A DNA stretch of 64,000 nt from contig OX621266.1 of the NCBI GenBank assembly GCA_951640165.1, positions 7,936,001 through 8,000,000 of the forward strand, read 5' to 3'. Position 1 is the stretch's first letter. Every line of letters starts with the position of its first letter. Source of the DNA: Pseudoips prasinana. Lineage: Eukaryota > Arthropoda > Insecta > Lepidoptera > Nolidae. The notes under the pieces were generated by a model. The model was not told where the DNA came from. It searched no databases and saw nothing but the letters and a program-made list of their open reading frames with translations. Below are positions 51,813 to 62,835 of this stretch, one piece after another. The position numbers were made by a program, and so were the translations under genes.

Positions 51813-52681
51813 CCCATACATTCGGCATTTTTCAAGGCACAGGCATCCGATTCGGACGTTCCCAACGGTGCAAATAACGTGTATATAGACCTACCGATAC
51901 ACAAAACAACGCCTCACATTCTTAATAGTGGTTAAATTATTTTTAAATCAATTTTATATTAAATTTTCTTAGTTTTTTTCGGGTGTCGCGCCGTATTCTG
52001 CTCGTCCTGAAAAATTTTCTTCGGGAGCTTCGAACCCAACCACTTCTAAACAACAGCCCTGGTCTTTGCCTACCCGAAGACACCCATCTCGTGGGGTCAG
52101 ACTCCAGGGAAAGTGGTAGGGAAGCGTCGGAAACCGTTGCGACAGCAAAAATTGGCCCGCCCGCCACCTGAAACATAAAATATTTTCAAAATTATACATA
52201 ATCAAACCGTTTACAATATACACTTACCTCTATTATATATATACCTAAATAACTAAAACCAACTGGCGGCTTAAATATATAGGTGATACTTAAAAAAAGA
52301 CATTTTCCTATACATAGTGAAATTTTTGACCAAAAGTTCACCGTTTTTTGGCTATTTTAATTTATACTATCTACATATAATTGTTTAATAGTGCATTTAG
52401 CAAAATCTCAACAAGACGCATCTCCTGACACCCTGTTTGTGGTAGTATTGCGAAAGACTTTTGAGATTTTTTGCTAAAAAAGTCAATTTTCATACAAAAC
52501 ACCCGTAGTCTCAGGTTTTTGGGTGTTTTTAACCAAATTTTGTACGGATTCCTAAAATTTTATTTACCAACTAATTAGACCTTCTCAAGACGCGTCTACC
52601 GACACCCTATTTATATAGGTCAGCCACATACAACCTGTTAAATTTATCAAATTAAATCTCATAGACTCGACCGGCGTGGAG

Positions 52682-52691
52682 TATATATATA
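52682..52691 (+). promoter_or_regulatory. TATA-like box upstream of the insertion site, copy 2
   Basis: TATATATATA begins 35 bp before the first base of Jockey-like copy 2. The same box lies 34 bp before copy 3 (59452) and before element D (62593). Function inferred from spacing. Confidence 0.4.
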
Positions 52692-52702
52692 GGTGCTTTG
52701 CG

Positions 52703-52716
52703 CCCATACATTCGGC
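52703..52716. other. Target-site duplication of Jockey-like copy 2, left
   Basis: CCCATACATTCGGC directly before the element; repeated at 58583-58596 after its poly(A). Confidence 0.8.
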
Positions 52717-53477
52717 GAGTCTCGTTTGGACAGCCGACGCGCACGGACACGTTCGTGCGCTCCTGCCTTACCCGACTATTTCCGACTATACGTGCTCGTG
52801 TACGTTCGTCAGTTGAGATAAATCGATCGTCAGATTGGTTGAATCTCGGCAAACCTTCACACTATTAATTGGTGTAGTGGCGTCTTTTTTAAGACAGCGC
52901 TACCCCAATATAGTGTGTGTTTCTTTGTACTTTCGTGCCCCTTCAGGGAAAATCCACTTTTCTAGTGGTACTTGGTGGAAACGTAACCGTGCCAACTAAG
53001 CCAAGTTAGTGTAGCCCCAAGCACTAGGCCTTGCTCCTTCAGAGTAACGCCAGTTAATTGGAAGCGGTTTGGAATCATTGGCCTTGGGGGCTACCCTAGT
53101 CAACTCCAAATCGGAATCCCACCTCCTTACCCTACCTTTCCATTCTCTCTTGTTGTTTGGGTGCTGACGGCTTCGGCCCATATCGCCCTCTGCATTAGAG
53201 CTGCTAGGAACCCTTTCGCACAATAAGACTGGCGAGAGGGATACAAGCTTAGGGCTCACCATAGGTACACATACCTCCTCGTCTAACCCGGCGAGGAGGG
53301 TGATACACACACCAACACACCCTCGGGCCCGTCCAACCCGAGGTGATAGTTGTTAGGGACATCCAACTGTTAGAGCGATTGCCGAGAAGTTTCTTGTTAG
53401 TTCTTCTTCTCGGAACGCTCCGGGAGCGAACTAACGTAATTATTCGGTAGTTGTTAGGCTTTTAATACCATCACAAG
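52717..53477 (+). other. 5' UTR of Jockey-like copy 2
   Basis: Begins GAGTCTCGTTTGG at the satellite target site. It matches the 5' UTR of copy 1 with few substitutions. Confidence 0.65.
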
Positions 53478-55316
53478 ATGGCCGCCCCCGTACCCGCCTC
53501 CATGGTAGACATTACCAAGGACCCACGCTTCATTGAGGCTGCCTTCAAGGTCCTCAAGTCTGACCCAGTTATCTGGGCAAACTTGATGGAGTCAGTGAAG
53601 ACTAAGCTCATGCGAGACGACCTCCCCTGCTCCGGCGCAACAGCGCAGGAGAAACTCAGTCTCTCCGTCCCCTCCTCTTCTGCCCCGTTCACCCAGACGG
53701 ACAGGCAGTCGCCACTCCCCCGTAACCGTACCCCCTCTCCATCTCAGCCTCTAGCCACAGAGGAAGAGATGGACGTCGTACCGATCGACAGCGAAGACGA
53801 CGCTCACAACGAGTGGACAACCGTCAGGCGCGGGAAAGCTGATAAGCGGACCCGCGGCGACAAGTCGTCGTCGTCTTCGTCTGGCAGCTCTTCCGGCTCT
53901 GATTCTGAGGCTTCGACTCAGGAGAAGAGCAAGAAAAGCGCCAAGACGAAGAAGTTGCGCACGGAGAGACCCTCCGCCACCAACTCTGTCCCCTCTTCCC
54001 CCACTACAAGCGCCCCCGCCTCACAGGCAAAGGCCAAACCCTCTGGCTTCACGGCCAAGACCACTAAGCCCCCACCTATCATGCTACTCAGCATCGATAA
54101 GTGGGAAGACTTGTCCACCTCGCTAAAAGCCAAAGGTGTAGTCGCACTCAGCACTACATACATCCTCAAGGAGCAGATGTACAAAATACAGCTGCAGACC
54201 TCCACTGAATACAGGACAACGACGGCTCTCTTCGATGCACGTAAGGTAGACTACTACACTTACGGCACCGCTGAGGACAAAACACTCCGCGTGGTTATCC
54301 GCCGAGTGTGCCGTTACCTTCCCATCGACTCCATCAAGGAGGACCTAACCACCCAAGGGTACCCCGTGAGAGAGGTGCATCGGATGCGCCGATCAAACGG
54401 TGGCGAGCCCTTCGATATGGTGCTGGTCCACCTTGACGACTCGAAGGTAGGACAGAAAATCCTGACTGTCCTTAAAACAGTTTGCGGCGTCGGCGGCATC
54501 GTCGTCGAGCCGCCGCGGCGAGGGACCGTACAGGGGCAGTGCCACAACTGCCAACTGTACGGGCACTCGTCTAAGAACTGCCACGTCGCCCCGAGGTGTG
54601 TTAAATGCCTGACCCCAGGTCATCACACCTCCGAATGCCCAAGACCTAAGGATCGTAGCGAATGCTCCGAGCCACCCGGTTGTGTCAACTGCCAGTCCTT
54701 GGGACACCCTGCGAACTATCGCGGCTGTCCCAAGGCACCGGCGAGGAGACCCGCCAGGAGGCCTCGCAGCAAGCGCAACGCTCGCAAGCCCCAGGCGCAG
54801 ACTAGCTCCGCCAAGCCCCAAGCAAGCCCTCCCCCGCTAATGTCCTTGGATGTCCAAAAGACATCCCTGCGACCAGCGAGACCACACTGGCCTCTGCCAG
54901 ACTACGTCCCCTCGACCGCACCCAAGGCTGCGGGTGAGGCGGTCGCCCCTAAGGCTGTGCCAGTCCCAGCTAAAGAGGCGTCCCCCAAACCCTCAACCAG
55001 CGCGTCCCCTCCCGCCCCAGTCCAATCGGGCTGGGCTTACAACCCGCTGACCAAGAAGTCACAGGCTCCAAAGGCCCCGGCCAAAGGAGCCCAGACTCCA
55101 AAGTCATCAGCCCCAGCGCCCAAAACCCGGGCGCCCCAAGCGAATAGCAAAGGGCGCGCCTCAGGCTTTGCCGAGCGCATCATGACTCAGGGCTGGGAGT
55201 TGCTCGATCAGTTCGAGGACCTCACCCAGAGGGCCGAAGCTGATCCGACCAACATCCAGTTGGCCGTCGACGCGGCACACGTATACCGCCGCTTTATTAA
55301 ATCAATACAACCGTAA
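53478..55316 (+). CDS. ORF1 (Gag-like zinc-knuckle protein), Jockey-like copy 2
   Basis: 612 residues, same architecture as copy 1: Ser/acidic N terminus, PRE_C2HC-like segment at about 270-345, three CCHC-type knuckles at about 355-417, Pro/Ala-rich C-terminal half. It differs from copy 1 at about a dozen residues (for example D25V, E324V). It ends TAA at 55314-55316, overlapping the ORF2 ATG by one base. Confidence 0.88.
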   Translation: MAAPVPASMVDITKDPRFIEAAFKVLKSDPVIWANLMESVKTKLMRDDLPCSGATAQEKLSLSVPSSSAPFTQTDRQSPLPRNRTPSPSQPLATEEEMDVVPIDSEDDAHNEWTTVRRGKADKRTRGDKSSSSSSGSSSGSDSEASTQEKSKKSAKTKKLRTERPSATNSVPSSPTTSAPASQAKAKPSGFTAKTTKPPPIMLLSIDKWEDLSTSLKAKGVVALSTTYILKEQMYKIQLQTSTEYRTTTALFDARKVDYYTYGTAEDKTLRVVIRRVCRYLPIDSIKEDLTTQGYPVREVHRMRRSNGGEPFDMVLVHLDDSKVGQKILTVLKTVCGVGGIVVEPPRRGTVQGQCHNCQLYGHSSKNCHVAPRCVKCLTPGHHTSECPRPKDRSECSEPPGCVNCQSLGHPANYRGCPKAPARRPARRPRSKRNARKPQAQTSSAKPQASPPPLMSLDVQKTSLRPARPHWPLPDYVPSTAPKAAGEAVAPKAVPVPAKEASPKPSTSASPPAPVQSGWAYNPLTKKSQAPKAPAKGAQTPKSSAPAPKTRAPQANSKGRASGFAERIMTQGWELLDQFEDLTQRAEADPTNIQLAVDAAHVYRRFIKSIQP

Positions 55317-58267
55317 TGGCTGTACACCCGTTGATGACTCCCCAATTCACTTGCAGGCTAAAACCCAGATCTTTAAAGATCGGGTTTTACAATGCAGACG
55401 GATTAGCGAGACAACGCGATGAAGTCGCAGAATTCCTCTGCGACCATCAAATTGATCTCTTCCTCGTTCAAGAGACATTCCTCAAACCGAGCAAACGGAG
55501 AAGTCCTACAGTTGCCAACTATCGTATAGTTCGCAACGATAGGACTCACTCCGCCAAAGGGGGCACGCTGATTTACTTTAAGAAATCACTGCATTGCGTA
55601 CCTTTGGACCCTCCCGTGCTGAAGAACATTGAGGTCTCTGTCTGTCGAATAGGCATGACAGGCCATCAGCCAATCACGATAGTCTCGGCCTACCTCCCCC
55701 CAGACAAGGAGATACTACTTAGCGATCTCCAAGCACTGTATGACTTAGATGGCTCTGTCATAGTGGCAGGCGATCTAAACTCCAAGCATGAGCAATGGAG
55801 CTGCCGTACGAGCAACTCGAACGGCCGCGCACTTGCTAATCACTTGGCAATCATACCGTTCGACCCTATAGTCCCTCTCGAACCGACCCACTTCCCCAGA
55901 ATTGACAGTCACCGACCCGACATACTCGACATAGCACTCCTTAAGAATACAAACCTACGTTTGGCTTCTGTAGAAGTGCTACACGAGTTAGACTCCGACC
56001 ATAGACCGGTCATCCTTAGTCTTGCCTCCCGCACAAGCCACTCTGGCGCGGATAGCAACCTCCCACCCAGATATGTTACCGACTGGCAGAAACTTGAGGG
56101 TAAACTCAAGTCAGCCACATCGGAGCACTTAGATTCGATCCCATCCCTCATAGAGACCCCCGAGCAAACGCATGCAGCCATCGGCTCTTTCACGACTCAC
56201 ATCCAAATCCAAATGAACGAATGTTCCCGGGAGGTCCCAGCGGCTGACGCGTTCAGACGGTGGAAGCTCCCGGAGGATTTGCGTGAGTTAGTGACTGAGA
56301 AGAACGCGGCCATCAGAGCCTTCGACTCCTATAACACCTTGGAAAACCGCACTCGAATGCGTGAACTACAGCGTACTGTACGTGAACGCATGACCGAGAG
56401 GCGGGATTCCGGGTGGGATAGGACGTTAGCCGAGATTCAACCCTCGCGGAAGGCCTTTTGGAATCTCTGCAAGCGACTCAAGACAGACACCGACTGGACC
56501 ATCCCCCCGCTGACGCGTCCGAATCAACGCCCCGCGTTCGATGACGACGAAAAAGCCGAATGCATGGCCGACAATCTAGAGACCCAATGTTCTCCCAGCA
56601 CCCTACCAGTAGACCCGGAGCACCTCAACGAGGTCGACTCTGAGGTAGAACGTAGGCTCGCCATACCACTCCCTCCGACCCCAACTGCCCCCTCCCGGGA
56701 GGATGCAGACGTCGACGACGACGATCCCCTGAGGCCAGTGACCATCGAAGAGGTTAAAACTCTGATCAGGGACCTCCGCCCTCGCAAAGCCCCCGGGTAT
56801 GACGGAATCACCAATCGCGTTTTCAAGCAACTCCCGTTGCTTTTACTTAGCCTGATGGTCGCGATTTTCAACGCGGCCTTTTCCAACAACATCTTTCCAC
56901 ACCAGTGGAAACAGGCAAACGTGATTGGCATCCCGAAACCCGGAAAACCCAAATCCGATCCGGCGAATTACCGCCCTATTAGCCTCCTCTGCGCCATGGG
57001 GAAACTCTACGAGCGCATCATTCACGCCCGTTTGTCGTCTTACATCCGCGCAAACGATATCCTCCCTGACGAGCAGTTTGGCTTTCGAGCCAGACACTCC
57101 AGCGTTCACCAGGTGCATCGCATTGTCGAACACATCCTAGTGAAAGCTGCCCGTCAAAGAGCCCACACAGGAGCACTCTTCTTCGACGTGGCCAAAGCGT
57201 TCGATAAGGTCTGGCACAACGGCTTATTATATAAGCTGTTCGAACTCAAAGTGCCCGACCGTCTCGTGCACATCTTACGAGACTTCCTTACGGACCGAAC
57301 GTTTAGCTACCGCGTCGAGGGAAATTACTCCTCCCTCAGACCGATACGCGCAGGAGTTCCCCAAGGCTCAGTCCTTGCCCCGCTCCTGTTCTCGCTGTAC
57401 ACCAGCGACATCCCCAGACCCAATAAGGCTCATCTAGCCCTCTTCGCTGACGACACAGCTCTCTACTACTCTAGTAGGAGCACGTCAGTCATCCACCGAG
57501 AACTCCAATCCTCAGCCGACGCCCTCGGCGAATGGTTCAGGAAATGGAGGATCGAAGTCAATCCCACCAAGAGCGCAGCCGTGCTCTTCTCTAGGATAGA
57601 CCCCGCCCCCACCGCCGATCCCGTCCGAATGTTTGGTGAACCGATCCCTTGGGAGAAGAAAACCAAATATTTGGGAGTGATCCTCGATCGGAAGTTAAAC
57701 TTCAAGGACCATCTGAGATACGCTCGTAACCGTGCCTCATTTGCCCTTTATCGATTACACAGCCTCCTGAATGTACGCAGTAAAATGTCCCTTGAAAACA
57801 AGGTGAGAATTTACAAGACGTGCATTCGACCCATGATGACCTATGCGAGCCCGGTCTTCGCGCACGCTAAGGATCGATTCATCCACCTCCTCCAGGTAGT
57901 CCAGAACAAGTTTATGCGACGAGCCGCGGGCGCACCGTGGTTCGTCCGTAACAAAAGCCTCCATGCTGATCTCCAATTGCCTACCATCAGGCAATGGATG
58001 AAGCAAGCGTCCAAAAGGTACTTTGACTCTGCCACTCACCATCCAAGTAAATTGGTGGTACAGGCGGTCAAATACACTCCTTCCCGACTCTCACGTAAAC
58101 ACCGTCGTCCGAAGAACGTCATAGACGAATCGGACGACGAGATCACCGTTTACTTAAACCAAATCAATTCGATTAGAGACTCTCGCAACACTGCACAACC
58201 GATATTTCGTACTCGCCGGATGCGAGTACGACCGCGAACGCGTCGCGACCACCAGCGTCCTCCATGA
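55316..58267 (+). CDS. ORF2 (endonuclease and reverse transcriptase), intact, Jockey-like copy 2
   Basis: 983 residues. The AP-type endonuclease spans about 20-235 with N26 (FYNADG), E53 (QETF), D153 and N155 (GDLNS) and the D228/H229 pair (SDHRP). This nuclease nicks the target. The RT spans about 480-760: a KAPGYDG entry motif, DEQFGFRARHS, DVAKAFDKVWH, GVPQGSVLAPLL, the catalytic FADD at 710-713 and KYLGVILD. A C-terminal thumb-like part (KTCIRPMMTYA) and a basic tail follow. There is no RNase H domain and no C-terminal CCHC finger like that of the SART-like ORF2. Start by the TAATG stop-start overlap. Confidence 0.9.
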   Translation: MAVHPLMTPQFTCRLKPRSLKIGFYNADGLARQRDEVAEFLCDHQIDLFLVQETFLKPSKRRSPTVANYRIVRNDRTHSAKGGTLIYFKKSLHCVPLDPPVLKNIEVSVCRIGMTGHQPITIVSAYLPPDKEILLSDLQALYDLDGSVIVAGDLNSKHEQWSCRTSNSNGRALANHLAIIPFDPIVPLEPTHFPRIDSHRPDILDIALLKNTNLRLASVEVLHELDSDHRPVILSLASRTSHSGADSNLPPRYVTDWQKLEGKLKSATSEHLDSIPSLIETPEQTHAAIGSFTTHIQIQMNECSREVPAADAFRRWKLPEDLRELVTEKNAAIRAFDSYNTLENRTRMRELQRTVRERMTERRDSGWDRTLAEIQPSRKAFWNLCKRLKTDTDWTIPPLTRPNQRPAFDDDEKAECMADNLETQCSPSTLPVDPEHLNEVDSEVERRLAIPLPPTPTAPSREDADVDDDDPLRPVTIEEVKTLIRDLRPRKAPGYDGITNRVFKQLPLLLLSLMVAIFNAAFSNNIFPHQWKQANVIGIPKPGKPKSDPANYRPISLLCAMGKLYERIIHARLSSYIRANDILPDEQFGFRARHSSVHQVHRIVEHILVKAARQRAHTGALFFDVAKAFDKVWHNGLLYKLFELKVPDRLVHILRDFLTDRTFSYRVEGNYSSLRPIRAGVPQGSVLAPLLFSLYTSDIPRPNKAHLALFADDTALYYSSRSTSVIHRELQSSADALGEWFRKWRIEVNPTKSAAVLFSRIDPAPTADPVRMFGEPIPWEKKTKYLGVILDRKLNFKDHLRYARNRASFALYRLHSLLNVRSKMSLENKVRIYKTCIRPMMTYASPVFAHAKDRFIHLLQVVQNKFMRRAAGAPWFVRNKSLHADLQLPTIRQWMKQASKRYFDSATHHPSKLVVQAVKYTPSRLSRKHRRPKNVIDESDDEITVYLNQINSIRDSRNTAQPIFRTRRMRVRPRTRRDHQRPP

Positions 58268-58582
58268 CCCTTAGTTTGCATATCGTACCGATAAAAAGCC
58301 CCCCTCAACGCGGAAGGGGGGCCGCGTCATGTCATTAACGTAGAGCGAAAGTTGCACTAAACTCCCTAAAAACCATGATCTCTCGCCCTCTCCCCGTCAG
58401 TATCCGCCCAGAGCCGAGGTTCGAGCCCCACAGGGGGTGCCCTCCGGCGCGGGTACTTAGTTTGTAGTTTTATATTTGCTAGGCCGGTTAGAGCCCACGC
58501 TCACCCCTACTGTCCGGTGAAGCAGTAAAAGCCGAGAGGCTAACTGCACGCGTCACGTTAAAAAAAAAAAAAAAAAAAAAAA
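58268..58582 (+). other. 3' UTR and poly(A) of Jockey-like copy 2
   Basis: Same GC-rich hairpin and B-box-like motif as in copy 1; 23 A at 58560-58582. Confidence 0.7.
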
Positions 58583-59485
58583 CCCATACATTCGGCATTT
58601 TTCAAGGCACAGGCATCCGATTCGGACGTTCCCAACGGTGCAAATAACGTGTATATAGACCTACCGATACACAAAACAACGCCTCACATTCTTAATAGTG
58701 GTTAAATTATTTTTAAATCAATTTTATATTAAATTTTCTTAGTTTTTTTCGGGTGTCGCGCCGTATTCTGCTCGTCCTGAAAAATTTTCTTCGGGAGCTT
58801 CGAACCCAACCACTTCTAAACAACAGCCCTGGTCTTTGCCTACCCGAAGACACCCATCTCGTGGGGTCAGACTCCAGGGAAAGTGGTAGGGAAGCGTCGG
58901 AAACCGTTGCGACAGCAAAAATTGGCCCGCCCGCCACCTGAAACATAAAATATTTTCAAAATTATACATAATCAAACCGTTTACAATATACACTTACCTC
59001 TATTATATATATACCTAAATAACTAAAACCAACTGGCGGCTTAAATATATAGGTGATACTTAAAAAAAGACATTTTCCTATACATAGTGAAATTTTTGAC
59101 CAAAAGTTCACCGTTTTTTGGCTATTTTAATTTATACTATCTACATATAATTGTTTAATAGTGCATTTAGCAAAATCTCAACAAGACGCATCTCCTGACA
59201 CCCTGTTTGTGGTAGTATTGCGAAAGACTTTTGAGATTTTTTGCTAAAAAAGTCAATTTTCATACAAAACACCCGTAGTCTCAGGTTTTTGGGTGTTTTT
59301 AACCAAATTTTGTACGGATTCCTAAAATTTTATTTACCAACTAATTAGACCTTCTCAAGACGCGTCTACCGACACCCTATTTATATAGGTCAGCCACATA
59401 CAACCTGTTAAATTTATCAAATTAAATCTCATAGACTCGACCGGCGTGGAGTATATATATAGGTGCTTTGCGCCCATACATTCGG
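58583..59485 (+). repeat. Satellite unit between Jockey-like copies 2 and 3
   Basis: 890-bp unit from CCCATACATTCGGC (58583) to 59472, then CCCATACATTCGG (59473-59485), where copy 3 enters. Confidence 0.9.
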
Positions 59486-59489
59486 GATT

Positions 59490-60515
59490 AAACTCAAAGT
59501 GCCTGACCGTCTCGTGCACATCCTACGAGACTTCCTTACGGACCGAACGTTTCGCTACCGCGTCGAGGGAAATTACTCCTCCCTCAGACCGATACGCGCA
59601 GGAGTTCCCCAAGGCTCAGTCCTTGCCCCGCTCCTGTTCTCGCTGTACACCAGCGACATCCCCAGACCCAAGAAGGCTCATCTAGCCCTCTTCGCTGACG
59701 ACACGGCTCTCTACTACTCCAGTAGGGACCCGTCAGCCATTCACCGAGAACTCCAATCCTCAGCCGATGCCCTCGGCAAATGGTTCAGGAAATGGAGGAT
59801 CGAAGTAAACCCGACCAAGAGCGCAGCCGTGCTCTTCTCTAGGGTACACCCCAAGCCCACCACAGATCCCGTCCGAATGTTTGGTAAACCGATCCCCTGG
59901 GAGAGGAAAACCAAATACTTGGGAGTGATCCTCGATCAGAAGTTAAACTTCAAGGACCATCTGAGATACGCTCGCAACCGTGCCTCATTTGCCCTTTATC
60001 GATTACACAGCCTCCTGAATGCACGCAGTAAAATGTCCCTTGTAAACAAGGTGAGAATTTACAAGACGTGCATTCGACCCATGATGACCTATGCGAGCCC
60101 GGTCTTCGCGCACGCTAAGGAACATCTCATCCACCTCCTACAGGTAGTCCAGAACAAGTTTATGCGACGAGCCGTGGGCGCACCATGGTTCGTCCGTAAC
60201 AAAAGCCTCCATGCCGATCTCCAATTGCCTACCATCAGGCAATGGATGAAGCAAACGTCCAAAAGGTATTTTGACTCTGCCACTCACCATCCAAGTAAAT
60301 TGGTGGTACAGGCGGTCAATTACACCCCCCTCCGACTCACAATTAAGCACCGTCGTCCGAAGCACGTCCTAGACGAACCGGACGACGAGACCACCGTTTA
60401 CCTTGAGCACATCAAATCGATTAGAGACTCTCGCAACACTGCACAACCGATATTTCGTACTCGCCGGATGCGAGTACGACCGCGAACGCGCCGCGACCAC
60501 CAGCGTCCTCCATGA
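59490..60515 (+). pseudogene. ORF2 C-terminal half (RT), Jockey-like copy 3
   Basis: About 341 codons. RT GVPQGSVLAPLL and FADDTA boxes are present, then the thumb-like and basic C-terminal parts; stop at 60515. The frame is open from the satellite junction. No endonuclease or early RT blocks, so it is non-functional. Confidence 0.85.
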
Positions 60516-60803
60516 CCCTTAGTTTGCATATCGTACCGATAAAAAGCCCCCCTCAACGCGGACGGGGGGCTGCGTCATGTCATTAACGTAGAGCGAAAGT
60601 TGCACTAAACTCCCCAAAAACCATGATCTCTCGCCCTCTCCCCGCCAGTATCCGCCCAGAGCCGAGGTTCGAGCCCCACAGGGGGCGCCCTCCGGCGCGG
60701 GTACTTAGTTTGTAGTTTTTATTTGCTAGGCCGGTTAGAGCCCACGCTCACCCCTACTGTCCGGTGAAGCAGTAAAAGCCGAGAGGCTAACTGCACGCGT
60801 CAC

Positions 60804-60834
<31 letters not shown>
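60516..60834 (+). other. 3' UTR and poly(A) of Jockey-like copy 3
   Basis: Matches the 3' UTR of copies 1 and 2 with a few substitutions and a small deletion near 60719. Confidence 0.7.
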
Positions 60835-60836
<2 letters not shown>

Positions 60837-62626
60837 ATACATTCGGCATTTTTCAAGGCACAGGCATCCGATTCGGACGTTCCCAACGGTGCAAATAACG
60901 TGTATATAGACCTACCGATACACAAAACAACGCCTCACATTCTTAATAGTGGTTAAATTATTTTTAAATCAATTTTATATTAAATTTTCTTAGTTTTTTT
61001 CGGGTGTCGCGCCGTATTCTGCTCGTCCTGAAAAATTTTCTTCGGGAGCTTCGAACCCAACTACTTCTAAACAACAGCCCTGGTCTTTGCCTACCCGAAG
61101 ACACCCATCTCGTGGGGTCAGACTCCAGGGAAAGTGGTAGGGAAGCGTCGGAAACCGTTGCGACAGCAAAAATTGGCCCGCCCGCCACCTGAAACATAAA
61201 ATATTTTCAAAATTATACATAATCAAACCGTTTACAATATATACTTACCTCTATTATATATATACCTAAATAACTAAAACCAACTGGCGGCTTAAATATA
61301 TAGGTGATACTTAAAAAAAGACATTTTCCTATACATAGTGAAATTTTTGACCAAAAGTTCACCGTTTTTTGGCTATTTTAATTTATACTATCTACATATA
61401 ATTGTTTAATAGTGCATTTAGCAAAATCTCAACAAGACGCATCTCCTGACACCCTGTTTGTGGTAGTATTGCGAAAGACTTTTGAGATTTTTTGCTAAAA
61501 AAGTCAATTTTCATACAAAACACCCGTAGTCTCAGGTTTTTGGGTGTTTTTAACCAAATTTTGTACGGATTCCTAAAATTTTATTTACCAACTAATTAGA
61601 CCTTCTCAAGACGCGTCTACCGACACCCTATTTATATAGGTCAGCCACATACAACCTGTTAAATTTATCAAATTAAATCTCATAGACTCGACCGGCGTGG
61701 AGTATATATATAGGTGCTTTGCGCCCATACATTCGGCATTTTTCAAGGCACAGGCATCCGATTCGGACGTTCCCAACGGTGCAAATAACGTGTATATAGA
61801 CCTACCGATACACAAAACAACGCCTCACATTCTTAATAGTGGTTAAATTATTTTTAAATCAATTTTATATTAAATTTTCTTAGTTTTTTTCGGGTGTCGC
61901 GCCGTATTCTGCTCGTCCTGAAAAATTTTCTTCGGGAGCTTCGAACCCAACCACTTCTAAACAACAGCCCTGGTCTTTGCCTACCCGAAGACACCCATCT
62001 CGTGGGGTCAGACTCCAGGGAAAGTGGTAGGGAAGCGTCGGAAACCGTTGCGACAGCAAAAATTGGCCCGCCCGCCACCTGAAACATAAAATATTTTCAA
62101 AATTATACATAATCAAACCGTTTACAATATACACTTACCTCTATTATATATATACCTAAATAACTAAAACCAACTGGCGGCTTAAATATATAGGTGATAC
62201 TTAAAAAAAGACATTTTCCTATACATAGTGAAATTTTTGACCAAAAGTTCACCGTTTTTTGGCTATTTTAATTTATACTATCTACATATAATTGTTTAAT
62301 AGTGCATTTAGCAAAATCTCAACAAGACGCATCTCCTGACACCCTGTTTGTGGTAGTATTGCGAAAGACTTTTGAGATTTTTTGCTAAAAAAGTCAATTT
62401 TCATACAAAACACCCGTAGTCTCAGGTTTTTGGGTGTTTTTAACCAAATTTTGTACGGATTCCTAAAATTTTATATACCAACTAATTAGACCTTCTCAAG
62501 ACGCGTCTACCGACACCCTATTTATATAGGTCAGCCACATACAACCTGTTAAATTTATCAAATTAAATCTCATAGACTCGACCGGCGTGGAGTATATATA
62601 TAGGTGCTTTGCGCCCATACATTCGG
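60835..62626 (+). repeat. Satellite array, last block (two units)
   Basis: Units 60835-61723 and 61724-62613, then CCCATACATTCGG (62614-62626), where element D begins. Near-identical to the earlier units. Confidence 0.9.
62593..62602 (+). promoter_or_regulatory. TATA-like box upstream of element D
   Basis: TATATATATA, 34 bp before the first base of element D, at the same spacing as for copies 2 and 3. Confidence 0.4.
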
Positions 62627-62835
62627 GGACAGTCGGTAGCTCCATGCGCACGCGCACATCTCGCAACCGGAAGCTCGCCAACCGCAAGAGATCTCGCTCG
62701 GGCCCACCACCTCGCGCTTTGCGCGACCCTGCACCCCGACCTCTGGGTCGTAGGGCCGCGAGGGAAGCTACTCCCCATGAAGATTCCTGCTGAAGAAAAC
62801 TTTTTCTCCAACTACCCTCAAGATCTCTTCATATC
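62627..62835 (+). other. 5' UTR of family D
   Basis: GC-rich leader starting GGACAGTCGGTAGC. Two upstream ATGs (62642 and 62777) open only short frames. Confidence 0.5.

Larger units (their letters stand above)
51813..52716 (+). repeat. Satellite unit between Jockey-like copies 1 and 2
   Basis: One full 890-bp unit (51813-52702), then CCCATACATTCGGC of the next, where copy 2 enters. Nearly identical to the units of the first block. Confidence 0.9.
52717..58582 (+). mobile_element. Jockey-clade-like non-LTR retrotransposon, copy 2, intact
   Basis: 5866 bp with intact ORF1 and ORF2, a poly(A) of 23 (58560-58582) and a 14-bp target duplication. About 99 percent identical by eye to copy 1. It is the best candidate for an active source element in the window. 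Confidence 0.9.
59486..60834 (+). mobile_element. Jockey-clade-like retrotransposon, copy 3, 5'-truncated
   Basis: Only the last 1.3 kb, starting in the middle of the RT. Four filler bases (GATT) lie at the junction with the satellite. Poly(A) of 28 (60807-60834), then the satellite resumes at CCATACATTCGGC. It is more diverged from copies 1 and 2 than they are from each other, so it is a separate event. Confidence 0.88.
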
